Below, piece after piece: positions 25,269-35,194 of a DNA stretch of 64,000 nt (position 1 is the stretch's first letter; every line of letters begins with the position of its first letter). Made by a program: the position numbers and the translations under genes. The DNA comes from Sphingomonas sp. (lineage in GTDB: Bacteria; Pseudomonadota; Alphaproteobacteria; Sphingomonadales; Sphingomonadaceae), in NCBI RefSeq assembly GCF_024508665.1, contig NZ_JANINP010000007.1:868001-932000 (forward strand), read 5' to 3'. The notes under the pieces are model-generated. The model made no database searches. It was not told where the DNA came from and saw nothing but the letters and a program-made list of their open reading frames with translations.

Positions 25269-25438
25269 ACGAACACGGTCTCCCCAAAGTCGAAGGACCA
25301 CCGGGACGTTTCCCGGTCTTCTCCATCGACTACCCGTTTTCCGAGAATTTCCCCCTCGCGGAAAAAGGGCCCCCACCGACGCATATCATAAAGAAAATCG
25401 GTCGAACGCAATAGGACCGATTCGACAGTCAAAGTGTA

Positions 25439-25470
25439 ACAAAAAGGGTAGCATCCTCAGGATGCTACCC
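25439..25470 (-). terminator. Factor-independent terminator of rpsA
   Basis: On the minus strand GGGTAGCATCC, loop TGA, GGATGCTACCC form a perfect eleven-pair stem (25446-25470), followed directly by TTTTTGTTAC. The hairpin begins ten bases after the rpsA stop codon. Stem, loop and U tract are all canonical. Confidence 0.93.
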
Positions 25471-25480
25471 AATCTGAGCC

Positions 25481-27193
<1,713 letters not shown>

Positions 27194-27479
27194 AAAAATG
27201 TGGTTCCTGATCAACTGTTTCCGGCCAACCGGTTGTCTCCGGTGGTCTTGGCCAAAACGCCGCGGCGGCCGTATGCCGGCACGGCATCCGATGGGCAGGA
27301 AACCGCGGAGGAGGGCTCAACGCTAAAATGCGAAAAGGGCGCGAGAGGACACCTCCGCGCCTTCCTCCGCGAGAACCTGCTCGCCGGACGGGCGGGCTCT
27401 TAGCGCCAAAGGGGGACGAAGACAAGCTGGCGCACATCGTCCGGCAAGGGCTTGCGACGAGGCGAGAGGAGGGCGCGGA

Positions 27480-28226
27480 TCAGCCGAATGGCTTCGGCCG
27501 CCCGGCCTCATCCACCGCGACCATCACGAACTCGGCCGTCGCGGCGCGGCGGCGGTCGGCGCTGAGCAGGTTCTCCGCCCAGAGCTCGACCCCGACGCGG
27601 ACCGAAGAACGCCCGCTCGTCACCACGCGCGCGATCAGCTCGACCATCTCGCCTTCGCGTACCGGCGAGCGGAAGTCGATCCGGTCCGACGCCGCCATCA
27701 CCATCACGGCGCGAGCGTGGCGGGTAGAGGCGATGAAGGCCGCCTTGCCCAGCATGCTCAGCGCGTCGCCGCCGAACAAGGTGCCGTAATGATTGGTCTG
27801 CGGCGGGAACACCATGTCGACCATGTGAAGCCGGTCGTCAGCCGCTTCCGCCACGCGATCGAGCGGCGGCAACGGCAGGTGCGTGTCGGGGCCCTTGACC
27901 GCGACCAGGGTGAACATCCCGCGCGTGCACAGCCGCCGGGCACCGCTCAGCAACGCCTCGGCGGTCAGCTCGACCTCGACATCGACCGACCGCGTGCCGG
28001 CACGAACGATGCGTCCCGTCGCCTCGATCAGTTCGCCCTTCAGCGCCGGAGCGGTGAAGTCGATCTGTTCCGAGGCGGCGGTGACGAAGGGCGCCCGGCC
28101 ATGGCGCGAGGCGGCGAGGAACGCCACCTTGTCCATGTGTGCGAGCGCCACTCCGCCGAACAACGTGCCGTGATGGTTGGTGTCGCCCGGGAACACCATG
28201 TCGATGAGGCGGACGACCCCCGACAT
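27480..28226 (-). CDS. Tandem hotdog-domain acyl-CoA thioesterase
   Basis: A 248-residue protein made of two hotdog domains. Each carries the YciA-type signature: MVFPGDTNHHGTLFGG near the N-terminus and MVFPPQTNHYGTLFGG about 130 residues later, each followed by a long helix and SEQIDFTAP or SDRIDFRSP. Most bacterial relatives have one domain. It should hydrolyse acyl-CoA to free acid and CoA in the cytoplasm. Its start overlaps the metE stop by one base (TGATG), so it is probably translated from the metE transcript. Confidence 0.92.
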   Translation of the reverse strand: MSGVVRLIDMVFPGDTNHHGTLFGGVALAHMDKVAFLAASRHGRAPFVTAASEQIDFTAPALKGELIEATGRIVRAGTRSVDVEVELTAEALLSGARRLCTRGMFTLVAVKGPDTHLPLPPLDRVAEAADDRLHMVDMVFPPQTNHYGTLFGGDALSMLGKAAFIASTRHARAVMVMAASDRIDFRSPVREGEMVELIARVVTSGRSSVRVGVELWAENLLSADRRRAATAEFVMVAVDEAGRPKPFG

Positions 28227-30541
28227 CAGGCCGGTTCCGCCACGCGGACCCGCAAGGCGTGTGCGGCGGCGACCATCGCATCGATCGCCGGCTTCACTTC
28301 CTCCCATTTGCGCGTCTTGAGCCCGCAATCCGGGTTCACCCACAATTGCTCGGGGCGGAGGTGGTCCTGGGCCAGCCGCATCAACGCGACCATCTCGTCG
28401 ACCGTCGGCACGCGCGGGGCGTGGATGTCGTAGACGCCGGGCCCGATCGCGCTCGGGTAGCGATAGCGCGCGAAGCCTTCGAGCAGCTCCATCTGCGATC
28501 GTGCGGTCTCGATCGAGATGACGTCGGTGTCCATCGCACCGATCGAGGGCAGGATGTCGTTGAACTCCGAATAGCACATATGCGTGTGGATCTGCGTCGC
28601 GTCGCCGACCCCGGCGGCGGACAGGCGGAAGCAGTCGACCGCCCAGTCGAGATAATGCTGCCAGTCGCGCCGCCGGAGCGGCAGGCCCTCGCGCAGTGCC
28701 GCCTCGTCGATCTGGATCGCCCTGGCGCCGGCTTTCTCCAGGTCGATGACCTCGTCGCGGATCGCCAGCGCGATCTGGCGGCACGACGCTTCGCGCGGCT
28801 GGTCGTCGCGGACGAACGACCAGTTGAGGATCGTCACCGGCCCGGTCAGCATGCCTTTCATCGGCTTGTCCGTCAGGCTCTGGGCATAAAGCCACCAATC
28901 GACCGTCATCGGCCTGGGCCGCGACACGTCGCCGAACAGGATCGGCGGACGCACGCAGCGCGAGCCATAGGATTGCACCCAGCCGCTGACGGTGAAGGCG
29001 AAGCCCGACAATTGCTCGCCGAAATATTGCACCATGTCGTTGCGCTCGAACTCGCCATGGACGAGCATGTCGAGCCCGGCGTCCTCCTGCCAGCGGATCG
29101 CGCGTTCGGTCTCCTCGCGGAGGAACTGTTCATAGGCCGCGGCGTCGAGCGTCCCGCGATTGTGATCGGCACGCGCGCGGCGCACTTCGGCGGTCTGCGG
29201 GAACGATCCGATCGTGGTGGTCGGAAAGGCCGGCAGGCCGAGCGCGTCCGCCTGTGCCGTGGCGCGGACGGGGTAGGGGGAGTGCCGCTCGCGATCGGCC
29301 AGGGTGATCGCGGCCAATCGCTCGGCCACGGCGTCGTTGTGGATTCGCGGCGAGGTCTTGCGCGCAGCCGCCGCCGCGCTCGCCGCCGCCAGGTCGTCGG
29401 CGACGCTGTCGCGGCCTTCGTTGAGCGCGCGCTTCAGCATCGCGAGTTCGCCGACCTTCTGCACCGCAAAAGCCAGCCATTGCGCGACTTCCGGATCGAT
29501 CTTGCGTTCGAGCGCGAGGTCGACCGGCGTGTGGAGCAGCGAGCAGGACGGGGCGAGGACGATGTCGCGCCTGGCGGCGATCGGCTCCAGCCGGTCGAGC
29601 AACGCGGCGAGATCGGCCCGCCACACATTGCGCCCGTCGATCACGCCGAGCGAGAGCAGCAGCGACTTCGGCGCCTTGGCCAGCACGGTATCGAGTTGCT
29701 GGGGCGCGCGGACCAGGTCGACGTGCAATCCCGCGACCGGCAAATGCACCGCGAGGTCGAGATTGTCTTCGAGCCCGCCGAAATAGGTCGCCAGCATCAG
29801 CTTCACGCCGGCGCGCGGCAGCTTGGCGTAAGCGCGGGTGATCGCATTGCGCTGACGCTCGCTCAGGTCGAGCACCAGCACCGGCTCGTCGATCTGCACC
29901 CATTCGGCCCCGGCCTGGCCGAGCTGGGTCAGCACGGCGGTGTAGAGGCCGAGCACTTCGTCGAGATAGTCGAACGGATCGACCCCGCGCCCCTTGGCCA
30001 GGCTCAGCCAGGTGACCGGGCCGAGCAGCACCGGGCGCGTCTCATAGCCCTGCGCCTTCGCCTCGCGAAATTCGTCGACGATCTTCGCCGAGCTCAGCGC
30101 CAGCTTCTGCCCGGCGACCAGTTCGGGGACCATATAATGGTAATTCGTGTCGAACCATTTGGTCATCTCGCACGCGGTCAGGCTGCCCTGAACTGACTGG
30201 TGCCCGTGTCCGCAGCCCGGATCCTCACCGGTCGTGCCGCGCGCCATCGCGAAATAGGTGGCGAGGTCGGCATCGCCCGCCGCCTTGCCATAGCGCTCGG
30301 GAATCGCGCCCAGCATCAGGCTGGTGTCGAGGACATGGTCGTAGAGCGAGAAATCGTTCGACGGCAGCCAGTCGGCGCCGAGCGATTTCTGCCGCGCCCA
30401 GGCGGCGGTGCGCAAGGCCGCGGCGGCTTCGAGCAGTTCGGCCTCGGACGATTGGCCCGACCAGAAGGATTCGAGCGCGACCTTCAATTCGCGGCGCGGC
30501 CCGATGCGTGGAAATCCGAGTGTGGCAACAGTGACGGTCAT
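28226..30541 (-). CDS. metE: Cobalamin-independent methionine synthase
   Basis: A 771-residue MetE, transferring a methyl group from methyltetrahydrofolate to homocysteine. The N-terminal domain starts with TVATLGFPRIGPRRELK. The catalytic C-terminal barrel has the zinc-ligand segments QIHTHMCYSEFND (His, Cys) and WVNPDCGLKTR (Cys), plus IGSFPQTAEVRRAR at the domain join. Start 30541 gives a typical N-terminus; ATG 30550 is also possible. A cobalamin riboswitch lies about 120 bases upstream, so expression should fall when B12 is abundant. The thioesterase gene is coupled downstream. Confidence 0.97.
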   Translation of the reverse strand: MTVTVATLGFPRIGPRRELKVALESFWSGQSSEAELLEAAAALRTAAWARQKSLGADWLPSNDFSLYDHVLDTSLMLGAIPERYGKAAGDADLATYFAMARGTTGEDPGCGHGHQSVQGSLTACEMTKWFDTNYHYMVPELVAGQKLALSSAKIVDEFREAKAQGYETRPVLLGPVTWLSLAKGRGVDPFDYLDEVLGLYTAVLTQLGQAGAEWVQIDEPVLVLDLSERQRNAITRAYAKLPRAGVKLMLATYFGGLEDNLDLAVHLPVAGLHVDLVRAPQQLDTVLAKAPKSLLLSLGVIDGRNVWRADLAALLDRLEPIAARRDIVLAPSCSLLHTPVDLALERKIDPEVAQWLAFAVQKVGELAMLKRALNEGRDSVADDLAAASAAAAARKTSPRIHNDAVAERLAAITLADRERHSPYPVRATAQADALGLPAFPTTTIGSFPQTAEVRRARADHNRGTLDAAAYEQFLREETERAIRWQEDAGLDMLVHGEFERNDMVQYFGEQLSGFAFTVSGWVQSYGSRCVRPPILFGDVSRPRPMTVDWWLYAQSLTDKPMKGMLTGPVTILNWSFVRDDQPREASCRQIALAIRDEVIDLEKAGARAIQIDEAALREGLPLRRRDWQHYLDWAVDCFRLSAAGVGDATQIHTHMCYSEFNDILPSIGAMDTDVISIETARSQMELLEGFARYRYPSAIGPGVYDIHAPRVPTVDEMVALMRLAQDHLRPEQLWVNPDCGLKTRKWEEVKPAIDAMVAAAHALRVRVAEPA

Positions 30542-30662
30542 GGTCTTCATACCCCGATGAAGGGCAGGGCAGGAACCAGACACGAGCACGCACGGACGAC
30601 GCGCGCCGACCGCAGGATGCAAGCGGCCAGCCCGGACACCCCGCCGGTGGACGTTATCGCGT

Positions 30663-30853
30663 CGGAGGCAGGTCTCCTGGCTCACGGGTCAACACGGACG
30701 ATCCGTCTTCCCGGGACTTACGCCCCAGTGACATGAATGGATCGCCGCTCGCCGCTTACAGTTGCGGGGGCAGCGCCGGCTTTGGTTCCGCAGGGACCGC
30801 ACCGGCTTCCCGTCTTAGCTTCGGCGCGGGCGAACCCGTCCGAAGAACCTCGA
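30663..30853 (-). ncRNA. Cobalamin riboswitch upstream of metE
   Basis: On the minus strand the leader contains GACGGGAAGCCGGTGCGGTCCC, then GCTGCCCCCGCAACTGTAAGCGG, GTCACTGGG, and the closing GAGCCAGGAGACCTGCC (B12-box) near 30670. These are the conserved blocks of the AdoCbl-type riboswitch in the right order. The space to metE could hold the expression platform; GC-rich complementary segments near 30630-30655 may be part of it. Binding of B12 is expected to switch metE off. Confidence 0.95.
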
Positions 30854-30916
30854 CGCCAGCCTTATCCTGCTGAAAATGCGTCAGGTCAAGCGAGATATAA
30901 AGAATTCTTTATATCA

Positions 30917-31058
30917 CTCCTCCCCGCATGCGGGGAGGGGGACCAAGACGCGTGAGCGGCTTGGTGGAGGGGCGGTGCGGCAAGCGAGTCCGGCGCGGCC
31001 CGGCCCCTCCACCACTCGGCTGACGCCGAGCGGTCCCCCTCCCCGGAACGGGGAGGAT
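30917..31058. repeat. Family A intergenic inverted-repeat element, copy 3
   Basis: CTCCTCCCC-x-GGGGAGGGGGACC at the left and GGTCCCCCTCCCC-x-GGGGAGGA at the right flank an inner pair GGTGGAGGGG and CCCCTCCACCA. It abuts the cmk stop codon and lies upstream of the riboswitch of metE, so it separates the two transcription units. Copies 1 and 2 are at 996 and 7687. Confidence 0.8.
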
Positions 31059-31700
31059 TTACCGCCCCTTCGCCGCCTTCAGCTGCACTTGCCGCTCGAC
31101 CAGTTCGATCGCGCGCTTCACCGCGGCCTCGATCGACAGGAAGCTGGTATCTAGGATCCCGGCATCGGCGGCCATCACCAGAGGCGCCGCGTCGCGCCCC
31201 ATGTCGCGCTGGTCGCGCACGCGGATATCGGCCAGCACCTTGTCGAAGCTGAGCGTGCTGCCGCGCTCCTTCAATTCGGCGTGGCGGCGGCGCGCGCGGA
31301 TCTGCGGCGTCGCCTTGACGAACAATTTGGCGTCGGCGTCGGGGGCGATCACGGTGCCGATGTCGCGCCCGTCGAGCACCGCGCCGCCTTCCTGCTGCGC
31401 GAACTTGCGCTGGCGCTGCAGCAACGCCGCGCGAACCAGAGGGTGCGCCGAGACGATCGAGGCGAGCTGCCCCGCTTCGTCGGTGCGCAAGGCGGGGTCG
31501 TCGAGCAAGGCGTCGTCGAAATTGCTGGCCGCGACCGCATCGGCTTCGCGGGTCGGGTCGAGGTCCATCCGCCGCACATTCTCGCCGACCGCGCGGTAGA
31601 GCAGCCCGGTGTCGAGATGCGGCAAGCCATAATGTTTTGCCAGGGCGCGGGCGACGGTGCCCTTGCCGCTGGCGGCGGGACCGTCCACGGCGATGATCAT
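31059..31700 (-). CDS. cmk: Cytidylate kinase
   Basis: A 213-residue P-loop kinase. VDGPAASGKGTVARALA carries the Walker A motif at about residues 5-14. The NMP-binding insertion and GAVLDGRDIGTVIAPDA are typical of (d)CMP kinases, as is the lid segment RARRRHAELKERG. It phosphorylates CMP and dCMP with ATP. It lies downstream of aroA and the hydrolase on the same strand, in the classic aroA-cmk-rpsA order. Confidence 0.96.
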   Translation of the reverse strand: MIIAVDGPAASGKGTVARALAKHYGLPHLDTGLLYRAVGENVRRMDLDPTREADAVAASNFDDALLDDPALRTDEAGQLASIVSAHPLVRAALLQRQRKFAQQEGGAVLDGRDIGTVIAPDADAKLFVKATPQIRARRRHAELKERGSTLSFDKVLADIRVRDQRDMGRDAAPLVMAADAGILDTSFLSIEAAVKRAIELVERQVQLKAAKGR

Positions 31701-31723
31701 ACGCTTAACTCCATCGCGGTTCT

Positions 31724-32716
31724 CTAGGACTTGGCATCCTGTCGCGCCAGCCAGCCGCGGATCAACGCGACCGTTTCCAGCGTCCGGTCGGCGAAGATGC
31801 CATGCGCCGATCCCGGGATGGTGGCAAACTCGGCGCCCGGCACGCGCGCGGCGAATCCGGCCAGGGTCGTGGGGCGGGCCTCGTCATACTGCCCGCCCAG
31901 GAAGATCGTGCGCCGCCCGTCGAGCTTCGCCAGCAAGGGCTCGCCGTCATAGTCCTTCAGGCTGCCAGTGCAGGCGAATTCGCTCGGTCCCCACATCGCA
32001 TTGTAGAGTTTGGGATTGAAGCCATTGGGATGCGCGCCGGCATAGGCGATCGCCGCGGGCTTGGCCGGCTCGCGGCCGTTATAGGCGCGGTAGAAGGCGT
32101 TGACGCCGTCGTCGCACGTCCGGCTCGGCCCCTTGTCGCAACTGGCGATCTCGGCCTGGACGTCGGCCGGCAATTGGCCGCGCAAGGCATTGGCGTCGGC
32201 GATCCAGCTCCGCGTCGAGACCAACGGACTGGCCAGCGCCAGCCCGCGCAGAGCCGCCGGCCGCCGCGCTCCATATTCGAGCGCGAGCGTCCCGCCCCAG
32301 CTATGCCCGAGCAGATGCCAGCGCTCGACGCCCAGCGCCTTCCGCACCAGCTCGATCTCGTCGACGAACCGCGCGACCCGCCAGTTCTTCGGATCGTTGG
32401 GCCGGTCCGACTGCCCGCTGTCGAGCTGATCGTACAGGATCACCGCGCGCTCGTCAGCCAGGGCGACCGCCGGCATGAAATGCTCGTGATCGCCGCCGGG
32501 CCCGCCATGCAGCATGACGATCGGCGGCTTGGCGCCGTTGAGCTTGCCGTTGACCCGGACATAGACGCGCCCGCCTTCGACCGGGACCATCGTCTCCAGA
32601 TCGGGCGCCGGATAGCCGTCCGCCTTGCGCGCGAACAGCGGGTGGGGGAGGGCGAAGCTGGCCCCGAGCGCGAGGCCGCCCGCGAGCAATTCGCGGCGGC
32701 CGATCATCCGCGTCAT
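31724..32716 (-). CDS. Alpha/beta hydrolase, proline iminopeptidase-like (S33), Tat-exported
   Basis: A 330-residue protein with a twin-arginine signal (GRRELLAGGLALGASFALP at residues 6-24). The hydrolase fold follows, with the oxyanion segment LHGGPGG, nucleophile elbow GHSWGG (Ser) and a C-terminal GSAHGIFADR carrying the catalytic His. HGGPGG and the cap sequence point to the proline iminopeptidase group. The product acts in the periplasm after folding in the cytoplasm. The ATG overlaps the aroA stop (ATGA), so it is translationally coupled to aroA and sits between aroA and cmk. Confidence 0.87.
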   Translation of the reverse strand: MTRMIGRRELLAGGLALGASFALPHPLFARKADGYPAPDLETMVPVEGGRVYVRVNGKLNGAKPPIVMLHGGPGGDHEHFMPAVALADERAVILYDQLDSGQSDRPNDPKNWRVARFVDEIELVRKALGVERWHLLGHSWGGTLALEYGARRPAALRGLALASPLVSTRSWIADANALRGQLPADVQAEIASCDKGPSRTCDDGVNAFYRAYNGREPAKPAAIAYAGAHPNGFNPKLYNAMWGPSEFACTGSLKDYDGEPLLAKLDGRRTIFLGGQYDEARPTTLAGFAARVPGAEFATIPGSAHGIFADRTLETVALIRGWLARQDAKS

Positions 32717-34044
32717 GCCCGGCCCGCCAATTGCTCCAGCGTCTCGAAGAACACCGGATAGCTTGTCGCGACCGGGGCGACGTCGTCGATCGTGATCGGC
32801 CGCCGCGCGACCAGCCCCGCCACCGTCATCGCCATCGCGATACGATGATCGAGCAGCGAGGCGACCGTGCCGCCGCCCGGGATCGGCTCGCCGCCGCTGC
32901 CGGTGATCGCGAGGCCGTCGTCGAACTCCTCGACCGTCACGCCGCATGCCTGAAGCGCGTCCTTCATCGCCGCGATCCGGTCCGATTCCTTGACCCGCAA
33001 TTCGTGCGCCCCGCGCGCGACCGTCCGCCCCTCGGCCAGAGCCGCGGCGACGAACAGCACCGGATATTCGTCGATCATGCTCGGCGCGAGGTCGGGCGGC
33101 ACGTCGATCGCCTTGAGCGCCGCATGCCGCACGATCAGGTCGGCGACCGGCTCGCCGCCGACGGTCCGCGGATCGACCTCGGTGATGTCCGCCCCCATCA
33201 TGCGCAATGCGGTGAAGATGCCCGCGCGCGTCGGGTTCAGCCCGACATTGGCGATCGTCACTTCGCTCCCCGGCACGATCGACGCCGCGACTGCCCAGAA
33301 CGCCGCCGAGCTTGGATCGCCCGGCACGACGATCTGCTGCGGCTGCAACTCGGCCTCGCCATGGATCGAGATCACCCGCCCGCGATTGCTCGCCTCGACC
33401 GTCAGGTTGGCGCCGAACCCGGCCAGCATCCGCTCGCTATGGTCGCGCGTCGGCACCGGCTCGATCACGCGCGTGATCCCCGGCGTATTGAGTCCGGCCA
33501 GCAGCACCGCCGACTTGACCTGCGCCGACGCGACCGGGAGCGTGTATTCGATCGGCACCGCCGGACAGAGGCCGCGCACCATCATCGGCAACCGGCCTCC
33601 GGGGCTGGAGGTGAATTCGGCCCCCATCAGCGACAGCGGATCGATCACCCGGCCCATCGGCCGCTTGCTGAGCGAGGCGTCGCCGACAAAGGTCGCGGTG
33701 ATCGCATGGCTCGCGACCAACCCGGCGAGCAGGCGCGTCGACGTTCCGGAATTGCCCATATCGAGCGCACCCGCCGGCTGCAGCAATCCGCCGACCCCGA
33801 CGCCCCACACGCGCCAGATGCCGTCCTCGCTGCGTTCGATAGTCGCCCCCATCGCGCGCATCGCGGCGGCGGTCGCGAGCACGTCCTCGCCTTCCAGCAA
33901 TCCCTCGATTCGGCTCTCGCCGACCGCCAGGCTCGACAGCATCAGCGATCGGTGGCTGATCGACTTGTCGCCGGGAACGGTGACGCGGCCCGACAGGCGG
34001 GCGGACGATTCGATTTGCAGGGATCTGGCGGGGGCTTGCGACAT
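32713..34044 (-). CDS. aroA: 3-phosphoshikimate 1-carboxyvinyltransferase (EPSP synthase), class II-like
   Basis: A 443-residue EPSP synthase joining shikimate-3-phosphate and PEP in chorismate synthesis. Motifs are VPGDKSISHRS (about 23-33), DMGNSGTSTRLLAG (96-108), GDASLSKRPMGRVIDPL, SAQVKSAVLLAGLNTPG, RDHSERML and the C-terminal SMIDEYPVLFVAA. The overall sequence resembles the class II enzyme of Agrobacterium CP4. At the position where CP4 has Ala (its NAATG motif) this protein has Gly100 (NSGTS), the residue of herbicide-sensitive enzymes. It heads the minus-strand operon with the S33 hydrolase and cmk. Confidence 0.97.
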   Translation of the reverse strand: MSQAPARSLQIESSARLSGRVTVPGDKSISHRSLMLSSLAVGESRIEGLLEGEDVLATAAAMRAMGATIERSEDGIWRVWGVGVGGLLQPAGALDMGNSGTSTRLLAGLVASHAITATFVGDASLSKRPMGRVIDPLSLMGAEFTSSPGGRLPMMVRGLCPAVPIEYTLPVASAQVKSAVLLAGLNTPGITRVIEPVPTRDHSERMLAGFGANLTVEASNRGRVISIHGEAELQPQQIVVPGDPSSAAFWAVAASIVPGSEVTIANVGLNPTRAGIFTALRMMGADITEVDPRTVGGEPVADLIVRHAALKAIDVPPDLAPSMIDEYPVLFVAAALAEGRTVARGAHELRVKESDRIAAMKDALQACGVTVEEFDDGLAITGSGGEPIPGGGTVASLLDHRIAMAMTVAGLVARRPITIDDVAPVATSYPVFFETLEQLAGRA

Positions 34045-34144
34045 CGGTCGCGGGCTTTGACAGCCACCTTGCGCTATGGCAAGGCGCGCGCCACTTTAGG
34101 GTCCAAACCCCGACAATCGCATAAATCGAAAGGTACAAATCGGC

Positions 34145-34465
34145 ATGGTCAAGCCGGAATGGGGCACGAAGCGTACGTGCCCGAAATGCGCAACGCGCTT
34201 TTACGATCTTGGCAAGGACGACCCGGTCACCTGCATCAATTGCGGCACCGCCTGGGCGCCCGAGCCCATCCTGAAGTCGAAGCAGCCGCTGCCGTTCGAG
34301 GTCATCAAGGCCGAGAAGCCCGAGAAGGACGATTCGGATCTCGAGGGTGACGATCTGGACATCGAGATCGAGGACGAGGGTGAACCCTCGGCCGACGACG
34401 AAGTCGATCTGGGCGGTGACGACGATCTCGGCGTAGAGACCGGCGGCAACGAAGACGACAGCTGA
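34145..34465 (+). CDS. TIGR02300 family FYDLN-type zinc-ribbon protein
   Basis: A 106-residue protein. The N-terminal zinc ribbon is CPKC...CINC within TKRTCPKCATRFYDLGKDDP, which includes the FYDL signature. The C-terminal half is almost wholly acidic (Asp/Glu runs such as EGDDLDIEIEDEGE). The family is restricted largely to alphaproteobacteria and its function is unknown. It is divergent from aroA with about 100 bases between and lies just before tRNA-Ala. Confidence 0.93.
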   Translation: MVKPEWGTKRTCPKCATRFYDLGKDDPVTCINCGTAWAPEPILKSKQPLPFEVIKAEKPEKDDSDLEGDDLDIEIEDEGEPSADDEVDLGGDDDLGVETGGNEDDS

Positions 34466-34484
34466 TCGACGTAATTTTTTAAGG

Positions 34485-34507
34485 CAAGCGGGCTAATCAC
34501 CCGCTTG
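34485..34507 (+). other. Stem-loop after the FYDLN gene
   Basis: CAAGCGGG (34485-34492) and CCCGCTTG (34500-34507) form a perfect eight-pair stem. The T-rich stretch TAATTTTTTAA lies upstream of the stem rather than downstream, so it is not a canonical terminator for the plus strand. It may still end transcription or stabilise the message. Confidence 0.45.
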
Positions 34508-34555
34508 TCAAAGGGACGCCGTCCGGTTAGGGGCGCCTTCCTTCCCGGAAAGTGT

Positions 34556-34631
34556 GGGGCCGTAGCTCAGCTGGGAGAGCGCTGCAATGGCATTGCAGAG
34601 GTCAGGGGTTCGATCCCCCTCGGCTCCACCA
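34556..34631 (+). tRNA. tRNA-Ala(GGC)
   Basis: The 76-base sequence starts GGGGCCG and ends CGGCTCC followed by ACCA, a seven-pair acceptor with one G-U pair. The anticodon arm CTGCA-ATGGCAT-TGCAG gives anticodon GGC. The T arm is GGGGGTTCGATCCCCC-like. D arm GCTCAGCTGGGAGAGC is standard. The open frames crossing it are not genes. Confidence 0.97.
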
Positions 34632-34785
34632 CCCCCCTTGAAATCGCTGTTTCACCGGCCTTTGCGCGCGGTCCTGACTGCCGCGGGTCGGCCAGGTGGC
34701 CGGACGGTCGGCATGTCGGCCTGATCGCGCTTGCGATCGGTAGGCCGATGACGGCCACGCGCGAGAAGGGGAGCATCGCAGTCAG

Positions 34786-34881
34786 ACCCTCACCCTTCCG
34801 GCGCTTCGCGCCTCCCTCCCTCTCCCGCATGCGGGAGAGGGAAGGAGCCCGCCGCCATAGGCGGTGGGAAGGGTGAGGGTC
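34786..34881. repeat. Family B intergenic palindromic element, copy 2
   Basis: ACCCTCACCCTTCCGGCGCT at the left, a central CCCTCTCCCGCATGCGGGAGAGGG hairpin and GGCGGTGGGAAGGGTGAGGGT at the right match copy 1 at 16023 nearly base for base. The remainder of the 560-base gap between tRNA-Ala and the PAS gene holds a CGCCCTCGCCCTCG low-complexity stretch at 34963-34987. No supported gene is present. Confidence 0.82.
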
Positions 34882-35194
34882 TGTCGCAACCGAGGCATCA
34901 GCCGACCTTCCCGACCATCTCACGCTAGGCGGCGGCGGGCGGCGGCGACACGTGCGTCTCGCCCTCGCCCTCGCCCTCGGCCTCGGTCGCCACGATCCCG
35001 CGATCCATCGATCAGAGGCCGGCGGATCTCGCCGCGGATTCGCCGTGCGTCATTTGATTCCAAACACATGTTATTTCGGAACCGGAACGATAGGCGCACG
35101 ATAGGCTTGATAGCTTGATCGTGCCCGCAGGTGTTCGACCCAGGGTGTTCGCGCTGTCCGTTTGTTTGGCTCACGTGGCCGAAGGGGAGGCACG

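Noticed and set aside
28259..30196. 645-residue plus-strand frame opposite metE
   Set aside because: metE motifs and riboswitch fix the minus strand as coding; the plus frame is an Arg/Gly-rich shadow.
34485..34507. Stem-loop as a terminator of the FYDLN gene
   Set aside because: The stem is perfect, but the T run precedes it on the plus strand and none follows, so a canonical terminator call was not made.
34505..34876. Open frame overlapping tRNA-Ala
   Set aside because: It runs through the whole tRNA gene and into the family B repeat, with no coding signature.
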